From: Alcaligenaceae bacterium
GTDB lineage: Bacteria; Pseudomonadota; Gammaproteobacteria; Burkholderiales; Burkholderiaceae
Length of the DNA stretch: 6,654 nt
NCBI GenBank assembly: GCA_947372575.1
Contig: CANBUF010000111.1
Location: 1-6,654, forward strand
Direction of reading: 5' to 3'
The position numbers and the translations under genes are program-made. Shown in pieces: positions 1 to 6,132 of this stretch. Below the pieces are notes generated by a model, which ran no database searches, was not told the origin of the DNA, and worked only from the letters and a program-made list of their open reading frames with translations. The stretch's first letter is position 1, and each line of letters starts with the position of its first letter.

Positions 1-1043
1 TGATGGTTCAGATGACGGCAATGTTTGCGGGCATTTTGAATCGGGCGTATTCAACTGTCACCAATATCGGGGCCAACATATGGATCATGGATCCAGCTGT
101 CAATACACCGACAAGTGCGATCCCAATGCCTGATTATCTGCTGGATGCCGCTCGCAGTATGAAAGGAGTTAAGTTTGCCATTCCCCTTTATGTTGGCGGG
201 GCGATGGTCAAGCTCGACCAAGGAACTTACCAGTCTGTCATTGTGATTGGACTGGATGACACCAGTCTGTTTGGTCGACCTGCGCTCAAGTCGGGCAACA
301 TCCAGGACTTGTATGCAGATAATGCCTTCGTTGTGGTCGACGATGCCGAGTTTTCAAAGATGGGAAACCCGAGTGTCGGGACGCACTTTGAGCTCAACGA
401 TCACCGTGGCATGATCACAGGGATTGCCAAAGTTGCTGCGAATGGACTCAATGGTGTCCCGACCCTTTACACCACCTATAGTCGAGCAATTGAGTACATA
501 CCCACCACGCGTTTTACAACCTCTTATATTTTGCTGCAGCCGGCGTCACCAACAGACATTCCTGCCATCAAAAAAATGTTCGCAGACTTAGGGTATGTGG
601 CCAGAACCGAGGATGAGTTCAATCAGCATATTGCCTCGTTCTATACCTATCAGACGGGCGTCGGCACCAATATCCTTTTGATGACCATCATCAGCTTCAT
701 TATCGGACTATCTATTTCAGGCCAGACTTTTTACTCATTCATTCTCGAAAATCTTGAAAAATTCGGTGCACTCAAAGCGATTGGTGCACGCACTGAGCAA
801 TTGATCTACATGATTTTATTCATGGCACTATTTACTGCCCTGACAGGCTATGGACTGGGCGTGGGACTAGTCACGCTCGTGATCACCTTTGCGCGTGCAA
901 ACTTACCGAACTATGCCGCCATGATTACCTACTGGAACCTGGCGCTGGCTTTTTTCATGGTGTTAATCATTGCTGCCTTATCCAGCTATGTGGCCATACG
1001 TAAAGTCCTGAAAATCGAACCGTTTGAGATTTTCAGGGGCTAA
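1..1043 (+). CDS. ABC transporter permease, FtsX/MacB/DevC type (5' partial)
   Basis: The product is the membrane subunit of an ABC exporter of the FtsX superfamily; these work with a separate ATPase, and often a membrane-fusion protein, to move lipids, peptides or envelope material. Residues are numbered from the ATG at 3. Residues ~20-215 look like the extracytoplasmic MacB-type core domain. Three hydrophobic helices follow at ~222-246, ~266-296 and ~308-332. The loop after the first carries ENLEKFGALKAIGA (249-262), the FtsX-type coupling motif (family form GxLKAIGA). The C-terminus EPFEIFRG matches the usual 'P-x-E-x-x-RG' ending. The family normally has an extra N-terminal helix, which is missing, and the frame is open to base 1, so the true start is probably upstream and the ATG at 3 is internal. 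The partner ATPase and the substrate cannot be identified here. The gene is convergent with the dioxygenase, 31 bp away, with no clear terminator between them. Confidence 0.88.
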   Translation, partial: MVQMTAMFAGILNRAYSTVTNIGANIWIMDPAVNTPTSAIPMPDYLLDAARSMKGVKFAIPLYVGGAMVKLDQGTYQSVIVIGLDDTSLFGRPALKSGNIQDLYADNAFVVVDDAEFSKMGNPSVGTHFELNDHRGMITGIAKVAANGLNGVPTLYTTYSRAIEYIPTTRFTTSYILLQPASPTDIPAIKKMFADLGYVARTEDEFNQHIASFYTYQTGVGTNILLMTIISFIIGLSISGQTFYSFILENLEKFGALKAIGARTEQLIYMILFMALFTALTGYGLGVGLVTLVITFARANLPNYAAMITYWNLALAFFMVLIIAALSSYVAIRKVLKIEPFEIFRG

Positions 1044-1074
1044 GAGGCATCCGTCGGTCAAATCGGGGGCGTAC

Positions 1075-2100
1075 TCACGGGACAAGCATCACGCCACCAC
1101 GCACACCCCGCTCGACGGTCCCATAGCGCTGAGCAAACACGGGGGGCAAGATCCTCGCCTCGGGTGATGACAGCCATAACCGCAAGAGATGGCGCTTTTG
1201 AGCTGGTTCGGCATAATCTTCGAAGGCAGTACGATCATGCAACAGTGTGTGATTGTGTACAAACTGCATATCACCTGGTTCGAGTCGCATTAAAAAATTC
1301 AGCCGAGTATCATTGGATAAGCGATCAAAGCAATCCAGCGCCTCGACATGCAGCGCACTCAGTCGCATCGCATCTGGAAACCGCTGCGCCGAATCGATGT
1401 ACTGGCGTTGATAGATGGTGGACATCAGCCCTGCATACCAGTTGAACACCGGGATTTCAAAATAAGGTTTGTACCCTGCTGGCACCTCTCCCCTGCGATC
1501 TGTCGCAATTGGATCAAACAGTGCGGCCGCAAGCTGCGGATAATCACGGCGCATTTCGTTGTAAATAGTGTTTGACGAGACCAGCGCGGAATCTCCACCA
1601 GCTTTGGCTTGTTGCAGGCACAGCAAGCCTACGATGTCACAAGAGTCGGTATGGAATGTCTGACGCTCATGCGTCTGATAGATCCGTACATTCGGATCAT
1701 CGGCCTGCAGCCCTATATCCATCACATGCCCCAGCACATCGCCCTTTGCATTTTGCTCACGGGGATTGCCCAGATGTGCACCAAAGCCATAAAACACCGC
1801 AGCACTGATTTCAGTCGACCATATCTGGACAGGAAGTGATTTGACCAGTGCAAAGCCAGGACCATGAATCAGGTGATCATGCAGGGCTCTCAGACGCGTG
1901 TGCAAGGTAGGGAGAACAAAATTCTCCCGATTAATCTGACGAACATCTGCATTTTGCTCCAGACACTGGCGGGCTGCCTGCTCCAGCTCGCCAAGCTCGG
2001 AGTCATTGAGCGCGAATTGCCAATCCCCAGCAGCCTGGGCCTGCGGCCCAAACCAGGCGCTAGGGCAATTTATATGTGGCGGAAGTTCATTGACGAGCAT
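1075..2100 (-). CDS. TauD/TfdA-family Fe(II)/2-oxoglutarate-dependent dioxygenase
   Basis: This 341-residue cytoplasmic enzyme should couple oxidative decarboxylation of 2-oxoglutarate to hydroxylation of an unknown substrate. Iron ligands can be proposed directly: the HxD pair is FHTDS with H150 and D152, and the distal histidine is most likely H288 in LLHDR, inside the segment GDMQFVHNHTLLHDRTAF. The 2-oxoglutarate-binding arginine is probably R307 in RHLLRLWL, about 19 residues after the distal histidine as expected for the family. The full length, the intact metal triad and the clear C-terminal core suggest an active protein. Start ATG (2098-2100) is chosen because an AGGGTG purine stretch precedes it on the minus strand and the reading matches the family length. 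It is divergent from the TctC gene across 108 bp, so co-regulation is plausible. The sequence resembles generic 'TauD/TfdA' dioxygenases; nothing visible supports calling it taurine- or 2,4-D-specific, so no symbol is given. Confidence 0.9.
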   Translation of the reverse strand: MLVNELPPHINCPSAWFGPQAQAAGDWQFALNDSELGELEQAARQCLEQNADVRQINRENFVLPTLHTRLRALHDHLIHGPGFALVKSLPVQIWSTEISAAVFYGFGAHLGNPREQNAKGDVLGHVMDIGLQADDPNVRIYQTHERQTFHTDSCDIVGLLCLQQAKAGGDSALVSSNTIYNEMRRDYPQLAAALFDPIATDRRGEVPAGYKPYFEIPVFNWYAGLMSTIYQRQYIDSAQRFPDAMRLSALHVEALDCFDRLSNDTRLNFLMRLEPGDMQFVHNHTLLHDRTAFEDYAEPAQKRHLLRLWLSSPEARILPPVFAQRYGTVERGVRGGVMLVP

Positions 2101-2131
2101 GGTTCACCCTGTTTACTTGTTCTAAGTTGTT

Positions 2132-2141
2132 TTAGCGCTAA
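2132..2141. promoter_or_regulatory. Perfect 10-bp palindrome TTAGCGCTAA, candidate operator
   Basis: The sequence TTAGCGCTAA is its own reverse complement and has a central CG step, a layout common in LacI-family operators. It lies in the middle of the divergent control region and overlaps both weakly predicted -10/-35 arrangements. A repressor-operator role is inferred from symmetry and position only; a 10-bp palindrome can also arise by chance. Confidence 0.35.
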
Positions 2142-2181
2142 TATCTGCGAAAACAATCATATCCGAATCTCCAGAACGCAC

Positions 2182-2195
2182 GGCCTGAGCAGGCC
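2182..2195. promoter_or_regulatory. Inverted repeat GGCCTG-AG-CAGGCC ahead of the tctC-like start
   Basis: This is a perfect 6-2-6 inverted repeat ending 13 bp before the ATG at 2209. As DNA it could be a second dimeric protein site. As RNA it could fold into a short GC-rich hairpin (five pairs, GAGC loop) that hides the only purine-rich stretch (GAGCAGG) available as a weak ribosome binding site for the gene downstream. Function is not proven; the symmetry is seen directly. Confidence 0.35.
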
Positions 2196-2208
2196 CCACT
2201 TATCGACC

Positions 2209-3171
2209 ATGAATTTGCAACGTTTTATCCTGATCGTTTTGAGTTTGTTAAGCCTGCAGTGTTGGGCCGATGACTACCCGAGTAAGCCGATTCGACTCAT
2301 CGTTCCATTTTCCTCTGGTGGAGGTAATGATGCCGTGGCACGTGTGATTGCCCAGCAACTCACCACCCAGCTTAAACAATCCGTCGTTGTTGAAAACCGC
2401 CCGGGTGCGGGGGGCGCAGTTGGCGCTGAAACAGCCGCCCGCAGCACGCCCGATGGGTACACACTGTTTTTAGGCGGCGTTGGTAGTCTGGCCGTCAATC
2501 CCAACCTGATTTCAAAATTACCGTACGACGCGCTCAAGGATTTTGATCCAATTGTATTGATTGCCTCAGCGCCCTCTGTACTGGTCGTGTATCCCGGCCT
2601 ACCTGCCCAGAACGTCGCAGCGCTCATCGCAATGGCAAAAAAAGAGCCTGGCAAAATAAATTACGCCTCAAACGGTAACGGCAGTTCAGCGCACATCGCC
2701 GCCGTCATGTTCACCACCATGGCAGATGTGGATATGGTTCATGTCCCTTATAAAGGACTTTCGCCTGCACTCAATGATCTGCTGGTTGGCAGAGTGGATT
2801 TGATGTTCAGCAGCATCGTAGCCATCATCCCCCAGATTCAGGCTGGAAAACTGCGTGCACTGGCGGTGACTGGTACCCACCGCGCACCTTTGTTGCCTGA
2901 CGTCCCGACCATGGCAGAAGCCGGACTCCCTGATTATCAGGCGGGATCCTGGTACGGATTGCTCGCGCCTGCCGGCACACCCGCAGCAATCGTCCAGAAG
3001 ATTCACGATGCGAGTATCCAGGTTCTCAAGCAGGAATCGGTGCGTGCGCAACTCGCAACCGAAGGCGCCGAAGTACTGGGCGGTACGTCGGCAGAGTTTG
3101 CCGCACATATCCAGACGGAATTTAAAAGAATGCAAACCGTGATTCGAGAAGGTCGAATCCAAATAGACTAA
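2209..3171 (+). CDS. Tripartite tricarboxylate transporter substrate-binding protein (TctC/Bug family)
   Basis: This 320-residue periplasmic protein binds a small, usually carboxylated, solute. The N-terminus MNLQRFILIVLSLLSLQCWA is a signal peptide with likely cleavage after A20, before DDYPSKP. Family landmarks appear in order: IRLIVPFSSGGGND (28-41, usual form PFPPGG), VENRPGAGG (61-69), PDGYTLFLG (81-89), NYASNGNGSSAH (151-162), HVPYKG (178-183), GRVDLMF (194-200), LRALAVT (216-222), DVPTMAEAGLPDY (231-243) and a WYGLLAPAGTP segment (248-258). The frame is open much further upstream to 1864, but that extension lies antisense to the dioxygenase and would bury the signal peptide, so the ATG at 2209 is preferred although its ribosome binding site is weak. 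The MmgE/PrpD gene begins 10 bp after its stop, implying co-transcription. TctA/TctB membrane subunits are absent from the window; 'orphan' Bug proteins of this kind are very common in Bordetella-like bacteria. The ligand is unknown. Confidence 0.93.
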   Translation: MNLQRFILIVLSLLSLQCWADDYPSKPIRLIVPFSSGGGNDAVARVIAQQLTTQLKQSVVVENRPGAGGAVGAETAARSTPDGYTLFLGGVGSLAVNPNLISKLPYDALKDFDPIVLIASAPSVLVVYPGLPAQNVAALIAMAKKEPGKINYASNGNGSSAHIAAVMFTTMADVDMVHVPYKGLSPALNDLLVGRVDLMFSSIVAIIPQIQAGKLRALAVTGTHRAPLLPDVPTMAEAGLPDYQAGSWYGLLAPAGTPAAIVQKIHDASIQVLKQESVRAQLATEGAEVLGGTSAEFAAHIQTEFKRMQTVIREGRIQID

Positions 3172-3181
3172 AGGAGTCAAT

Positions 3182-4579
3182 ATGAGCGAAGCGTCACAAG
3201 ACAACACCTATACGCTAGGCATTGCCAAGTTTGTTTCAGGTCTGCAATACGAGGCGATCCCGTCTGAGGTGCGCGCTCGCATCAAACTCCTGATTCTTGA
3301 TTCGCTTGGTTGCGCGTTATATGGCTCGCACCTGGAATGGTGCCGGATTCTGCAGGACACCCTCACCCGCGTGGATCAGACGCGCGACTGCGCCATCTGG
3401 GGGACATCACACCGATTATCCGCGCCACACGCCGCACTGGTCAACGGTACGGAAGTACAAGGTTTCGAACTCGACGACGTCCATCGCGCGGGCGTCCTGC
3501 ACGTGGGAGCCGTCGTATTGCCTGCGCTCATCTCACTGGCCGAAACCCACCCCTCCATGACAGGACGGGATTTTCTGACCGCGGCAGTCGCGGGCTACGA
3601 AATCGGACCGCGCGTAGGTCTGTGCATGGGTCCCGAACATATTGGTCAGGGGTGGCATTCGGGCGCTACGCTTGGTGTGTTCTCTGCAGCCGCAGGCGCT
3701 GCACGCGGGCTGGGTCTGAACGTAGACAAGACTGTGCACGCCCTGGGTATCGCAGGCACACAGGCTGCGGGCCTCATGGCCGCACAATACGGCGCGATGG
3801 TCAAACGCATGCACGCTGGACGCGCCTCGCAGAGTGGCCTATATGGCGCCCTGTTTGCCGAAGGTGGTCTGACGGGAATTATCAATGTGCTCGAATCCGA
3901 ATATGGTGGTTTTTGCACGACCTTTTCGCGCTCGACGGATCGCTTCAACCTGGCAGAGCTCACCGCAGGCTTTGGCGAAGTCTGGCAGACGATGGCCATT
4001 GCGCTTAAATTCTATTCTTGCGTCGGCAGCAACCACACCACGCTTGATGCGATTCGCGAACTACAAGAGCAAAAACATTTCACTGCGCACGATATTGAGC
4101 GCATCAAGGTACACGGCTCACAAGTGACGATGGATCACGTTGGCTGGAAATATCAACCGCAGGGGCTCACCTCAGCACAGCTCAACCTGCCCTTCTGCGT
4201 GGCCACCTATTTGCTCGAAGGCGACTGTTTTGTTGAACAATTCAACGACAGCATTGTTGCCGACCCAGCGCGCATGGCGCTTGCCGAAAAAGTCGAGGTT
4301 TATCACGACGCAGATATTACGGGGCGTGGTGCGAAATTCCGCCATATGGTGCGTGTCGAGGTCGTACTCAAATCCGGTGAGACGCTCTCATGCACAAAAG
4401 AATATGCGCGCGGCAGCGAGCGTAACTTTGCAAGCGACGCTGACGTGATTGCAAAATTCGAAAAGCTCGCCCGCCATGCATTGCCACAAGCACAAGTCGA
4501 AGCCTTACGTGACGCCGTGCTCGGGATGGATGAATTACCGAGTGCCCGTCAACTGGCGGAACTCCTCACCAAGAAATAA
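3182..4579 (+). CDS. MmgE/PrpD family protein
   Basis: The 465-residue product belongs to the fold that includes 2-methylcitrate dehydratase (PrpD), cis-aconitate decarboxylase and iminodisuccinate epimerase; it is expected in the cytoplasm acting on a small di- or tricarboxylate. Visible landmarks are FELDDVHRAGVLHVGAVVLPA (start ~95, with D98, D99 and H107 as candidate active-site residues), GWHSGATLG (157-165), KRMHAGRASQSG (208-219, K208), KFYSCVGSNHTT (276-287) and SAQLNLPFCVA (331-341). The length is typical and no break is seen. AAGGAG lies just upstream with five bases between AGGAG (3172-3176) and the ATG, a strong ribosome binding site that fixes the start. The gene follows the solute-binding protein by 10 bp, so they probably form an operon for uptake and conversion of the same compound. 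It is not assigned to prpD because the usual methylcitrate partners (prpB, prpC) are absent and the motif after H107 reads HVG rather than the more common HPG-like form. Exact reaction unknown. Confidence 0.9.
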   Translation: MSEASQDNTYTLGIAKFVSGLQYEAIPSEVRARIKLLILDSLGCALYGSHLEWCRILQDTLTRVDQTRDCAIWGTSHRLSAPHAALVNGTEVQGFELDDVHRAGVLHVGAVVLPALISLAETHPSMTGRDFLTAAVAGYEIGPRVGLCMGPEHIGQGWHSGATLGVFSAAAGAARGLGLNVDKTVHALGIAGTQAAGLMAAQYGAMVKRMHAGRASQSGLYGALFAEGGLTGIINVLESEYGGFCTTFSRSTDRFNLAELTAGFGEVWQTMAIALKFYSCVGSNHTTLDAIRELQEQKHFTAHDIERIKVHGSQVTMDHVGWKYQPQGLTSAQLNLPFCVATYLLEGDCFVEQFNDSIVADPARMALAEKVEVYHDADITGRGAKFRHMVRVEVVLKSGETLSCTKEYARGSERNFASDADVIAKFEKLARHALPQAQVEALRDAVLGMDELPSARQLAELLTKK

Positions 4580-4588
4580 ATAAGTGTC

Positions 4589-4621
4589 ATTCTCATTTGC
4601 TAACGATACAGATTCTCATTT
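4589..4621. repeat. Pair of ATTCTCATTT direct repeats, possible regulator sites
   Basis: The 10-mer ATTCTCATTT occurs at 4589-4598 and again at 4612-4621, 23 bp apart, or about two helical turns, so both copies would face the same side of the DNA. The first touches the proposed -35 box and the second reaches the proposed -10 box of the porin promoter. Read on the minus strand, each gives AATGAGAAT, a half-site resembling Fur boxes. By hand alignment to the 19-bp E. coli Fur consensus, 4605-4623 matches at 13 positions and 4582-4600 at 11. The repeats are certain; Fur binding is inference. Confidence 0.5.
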
Positions 4622-4626
4622 AGAAT
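4597..4626 (+). promoter_or_regulatory. Candidate sigma-70 promoter for the porin gene
   Basis: TTGCTA (4597-4602, 4 of 6 to TTGACA) and TAGAAT (4621-4626, 5 of 6 to TATAAT) are separated by 18 bp, placing transcription start near 4633 and leaving about 50 bases of leader before the ATG at 4683. It is the best promoter-like pair in the gap and is overlapped by the ATTCTCATTT repeats, which suggests regulation by repression. Confidence 0.45.
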
Positions 4627-4640
4627 AACGTATTGTTAGC
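4599..4640 (+). terminator. Nested hairpin after the MmgE/PrpD gene, possible terminator
   Basis: GCTAACGATAC (4599-4609) pairs with GTATTGTTAGC (4630-4640) as an 11-bp stem that is complete in RNA with one G-U pair. Inside it ATTCT (4612-4616) pairs with AGAAT (4622-4626) around the loop CATTT. TTTTG follows at once, as in a weak Rho-independent terminator for the upstream operon, whose stop codon is 19 bp before. The stem is AT-rich and the T-run short, so efficiency would be modest. The same bases also contain the candidate porin promoter, so the symmetry may instead serve protein binding. Confidence 0.4.
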
Positions 4641-4682
4641 TTTTGATTAGATTTGTCACATTTCTGTGGCATCCTGCATGCC

Positions 4683-6029
4683 ATGTTTGTGACAGCTCGC
4701 CCTCGCCATCGCCTAAAATATATTTGCAGTGTGATTAGCTTAATCACCGGGATGGTGTTCGCCCCTGCCGGACAGGCAGAAGAAAACGATTTTCAATACT
4801 TCACCGGCAACTTGCAAAGTACCTGGGTCTGGCAAAAACACCCAGGATTTGCTTCACCCTATTCTGGCCCTTCGAGCCTGAGCGGGGATCCAGAAGTCGG
4901 CCACACCATCACAGCTACGGCCTTTATGGGTGCCCGTCCCTGGAAGGGAACGGAGTTCTTCCTGGATCCTGAGGTTTCACAAGGTCTGCCCTTTTCAGGA
5001 CTACATGGCTTTGGGGGCATCACGAATGGCGAAGCCCAAAAAGCTGGAAGTCCAGACGCAGTCGCCTATTGGGCGCGTGCGTTTGTACGCCAGACCATTG
5101 GCCTGGGAGGGGGCACTGTCGAACAAGAAGCCTCGTTCAATCAGTTTGCCGGCACAGTCGATAAGCGCCGCCTGGTATTTACTGGCGGTATTTATGCCAT
5201 CACTGATATTTTTGATCAGAACGCCTATGCGCATGATCCGAAAACCCAGTTCTTAAACTGGGCCATGATGGATTATGGCGCCTGGGACACACCTGCTGAC
5301 GCACGCGGCTACACGCGTGGTCTCGCCATGGAGTACTACGGTGAGGAGTGGGCGTTCAGAATTGGGCGCAATTTATTGCCGGTCGAATCTAATGGCCTGC
5401 AGCTCAATGGAGACTGGTCCGGCTCCTATAGCGACAACGTCGAAATAGAAAAGTCGTACGAAATTTTTGATCAGCCGGGCAAACTGCGGGTGTTGGGATT
5501 TCGAAATCAGGCGAACTTTGGCAACTTTAATGATGCACTCGCTTATGCACAAAAAAATGGCGGCGCACCAGACGTGGCCAATGTCCGCACGCTCCAGAGC
5601 AAGTACGGTTATGGCTTGAGTCTTGAACAAAGCATCACGGATGATATCGGTATGTTCGCCCGCTATAGCTGGAATAACGGTCAGACAGAGGCCTATTCGT
5701 TTACCGAAATCAACAACTCGGCATTAGTCGGACTATCAATCAAAGGCAATAAGTGGAGTCGTCCCGATGACATCCTGGGACTTGCTTACGCGTCAAACGG
5801 CATTTCAAATGCCAATATCGATTATCTGAAGGCCGGGGGCTCGAACTTCTTTTGTGGCGATGGCAACATCAACTATCAGCGCGAAGGGATCTTTGAGATG
5901 TACTACAGCATGAAAATCAACTCCGTATTATGGGCCACCGCGGATTTTCAACGGATCAACAATCCTTGTTATAACGCTGATCGCGGGCCGGTCAATGTCT
6001 ACTCGGTACGCATGCACTTTGAGTATTGA
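4683..6029 (+). CDS. OprB-family carbohydrate-type outer-membrane porin
   Basis: The 448-residue product is an outer-membrane beta-barrel of the OprB (carbohydrate-selective porin) family. The start is placed at ATG 4683: it gives a well-formed signal peptide, with basic n-region TARPRHRLK, a hydrophobic core around YICSVISLITGMVFA and cleavage after PAGQA (residue ~32). A longer reading from a TTG at 4653 has no ribosome binding site and would add only ten residues; the ATG site is also weak. Family features are HPGFASPYSGP (53-63), RAFVRQTIGLGGG (132-144) and the strongly conserved-looking block DIFDQNAYAHDPKTQFLNW (175-193). The mature protein alternates polar and aromatic strands and ends MHFEY, with a C-terminal aromatic residue as needed for barrel insertion. 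Two late cysteines (C391, C429) could form a disulfide. Despite the family name, the solute may be an organic acid given its neighbours; that is inference. It probably has its own promoter rather than being part of the upstream operon. Confidence 0.88.
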   Translation: MFVTARPRHRLKYICSVISLITGMVFAPAGQAEENDFQYFTGNLQSTWVWQKHPGFASPYSGPSSLSGDPEVGHTITATAFMGARPWKGTEFFLDPEVSQGLPFSGLHGFGGITNGEAQKAGSPDAVAYWARAFVRQTIGLGGGTVEQEASFNQFAGTVDKRRLVFTGGIYAITDIFDQNAYAHDPKTQFLNWAMMDYGAWDTPADARGYTRGLAMEYYGEEWAFRIGRNLLPVESNGLQLNGDWSGSYSDNVEIEKSYEIFDQPGKLRVLGFRNQANFGNFNDALAYAQKNGGAPDVANVRTLQSKYGYGLSLEQSITDDIGMFARYSWNNGQTEAYSFTEINNSALVGLSIKGNKWSRPDDILGLAYASNGISNANIDYLKAGGSNFFCGDGNINYQREGIFEMYYSMKINSVLWATADFQRINNPCYNADRGPVNVYSVRMHFEY

Positions 6030-6114
6030 TTACGCAATCGTCACGCAATGATCCATGCTTGATCCGTGTGTGATTCATTTGTAATTCATACTTGATCCAT
6101 GCTTGATCATCAAA
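6027..6114. repeat. Imperfect array of eight 11-bp units (TGATYCATGCT-like)
   Basis: Units start at 6027, 6038, 6049, 6060, 6071, 6082, 6093 and 6104 with no gaps. T at unit positions 1 and 4 is present in all eight, and TGATY opens six of the eight. Units 3 and 7 are identical, and a 16-bp stretch TGATCCATGCTTGATC is exactly repeated at 6049-6064 and 6093-6108. Units 1 and 2 share the ending ACGCAA. The first unit begins on the TGA stop codon of the porin gene, and the last ends 18 bp before the end of the convergent SDR gene. Four GATC sites fall within it. The role is unknown; a decayed tandem duplication or a helically phased protein-binding array are the main possibilities. Confidence 0.7.
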
Positions 6115-6132
6115 AACCACCCAATACTGTAT

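Larger units (their letters stand above)
2101..2208. promoter_or_regulatory. Divergent intergenic control region (dioxygenase / tctC-like operon)
   Basis: This is the only non-coding space between the minus-strand dioxygenase and the plus-strand solute-binding protein gene, so it should hold both promoters. Weak sigma-70-like elements can be proposed: for the plus strand TTGTTC (2117-2122) with TAATAT (2139-2144), spacer 16; for the minus strand TTGTTT (complement of 2151-2156) with TAAAAC (complement of 2129-2134), spacer 16. Each hexamer matches consensus only moderately, so exact boxes are uncertain. The two proposed promoters overlap each other and both cover the palindrome at 2132-2141, an arrangement that would let one bound regulator control both directions. 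No regulator gene lies in the window. Confidence 0.5.

Noticed and set aside
1044..1074. Bidirectional terminator between the permease and dioxygenase genes
   Set aside because: The 31-bp gap has no convincing stem followed by a T-run on either strand.
1864..2208. Upstream extension of the solute-binding protein frame by 115 codons
   Set aside because: It runs antisense to the well-supported dioxygenase, has no family similarity, and would place the clear signal peptide in the middle of the protein. The ATG at 2209 is preferred.
2686..3207. Minus-strand open frame (173 codons) opposite the solute-binding protein gene
   Set aside because: It is the reverse shadow of a gene whose plus-strand reading matches the TctC family along its full length.
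3310..4008. Long plus-strand open frame (232 codons) inside the MmgE/PrpD gene
   Set aside because: It is arginine-rich, low-complexity shadow translation of an out-of-frame reading within a conserved gene; no motif or ribosome binding site supports it.
4585..4659. Pho box suggested by TGTCAT and TGTCAC
   Set aside because: The two motifs are 69 bp apart, whereas PhoB sites need direct repeats at 11-bp spacing.
4653..4682. TTG start giving a ten-residue longer porin
   Set aside because: It has no ribosome binding site and puts extra residues ahead of a signal peptide that is already complete from the ATG at 4683.
6092..6113. FNR/ANR-like site (TTGAT...ATCAA)
   Set aside because: TTGATCATCAA has a one-base spacer rather than the required four, and it lies at the 3' ends of convergent genes. 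It is explained by the 11-bp array.
6049..6114. CRISPR-like repeats
   Set aside because: Units are only 11 bp, degenerate and directly adjacent with no spacers, and no cas genes are present.
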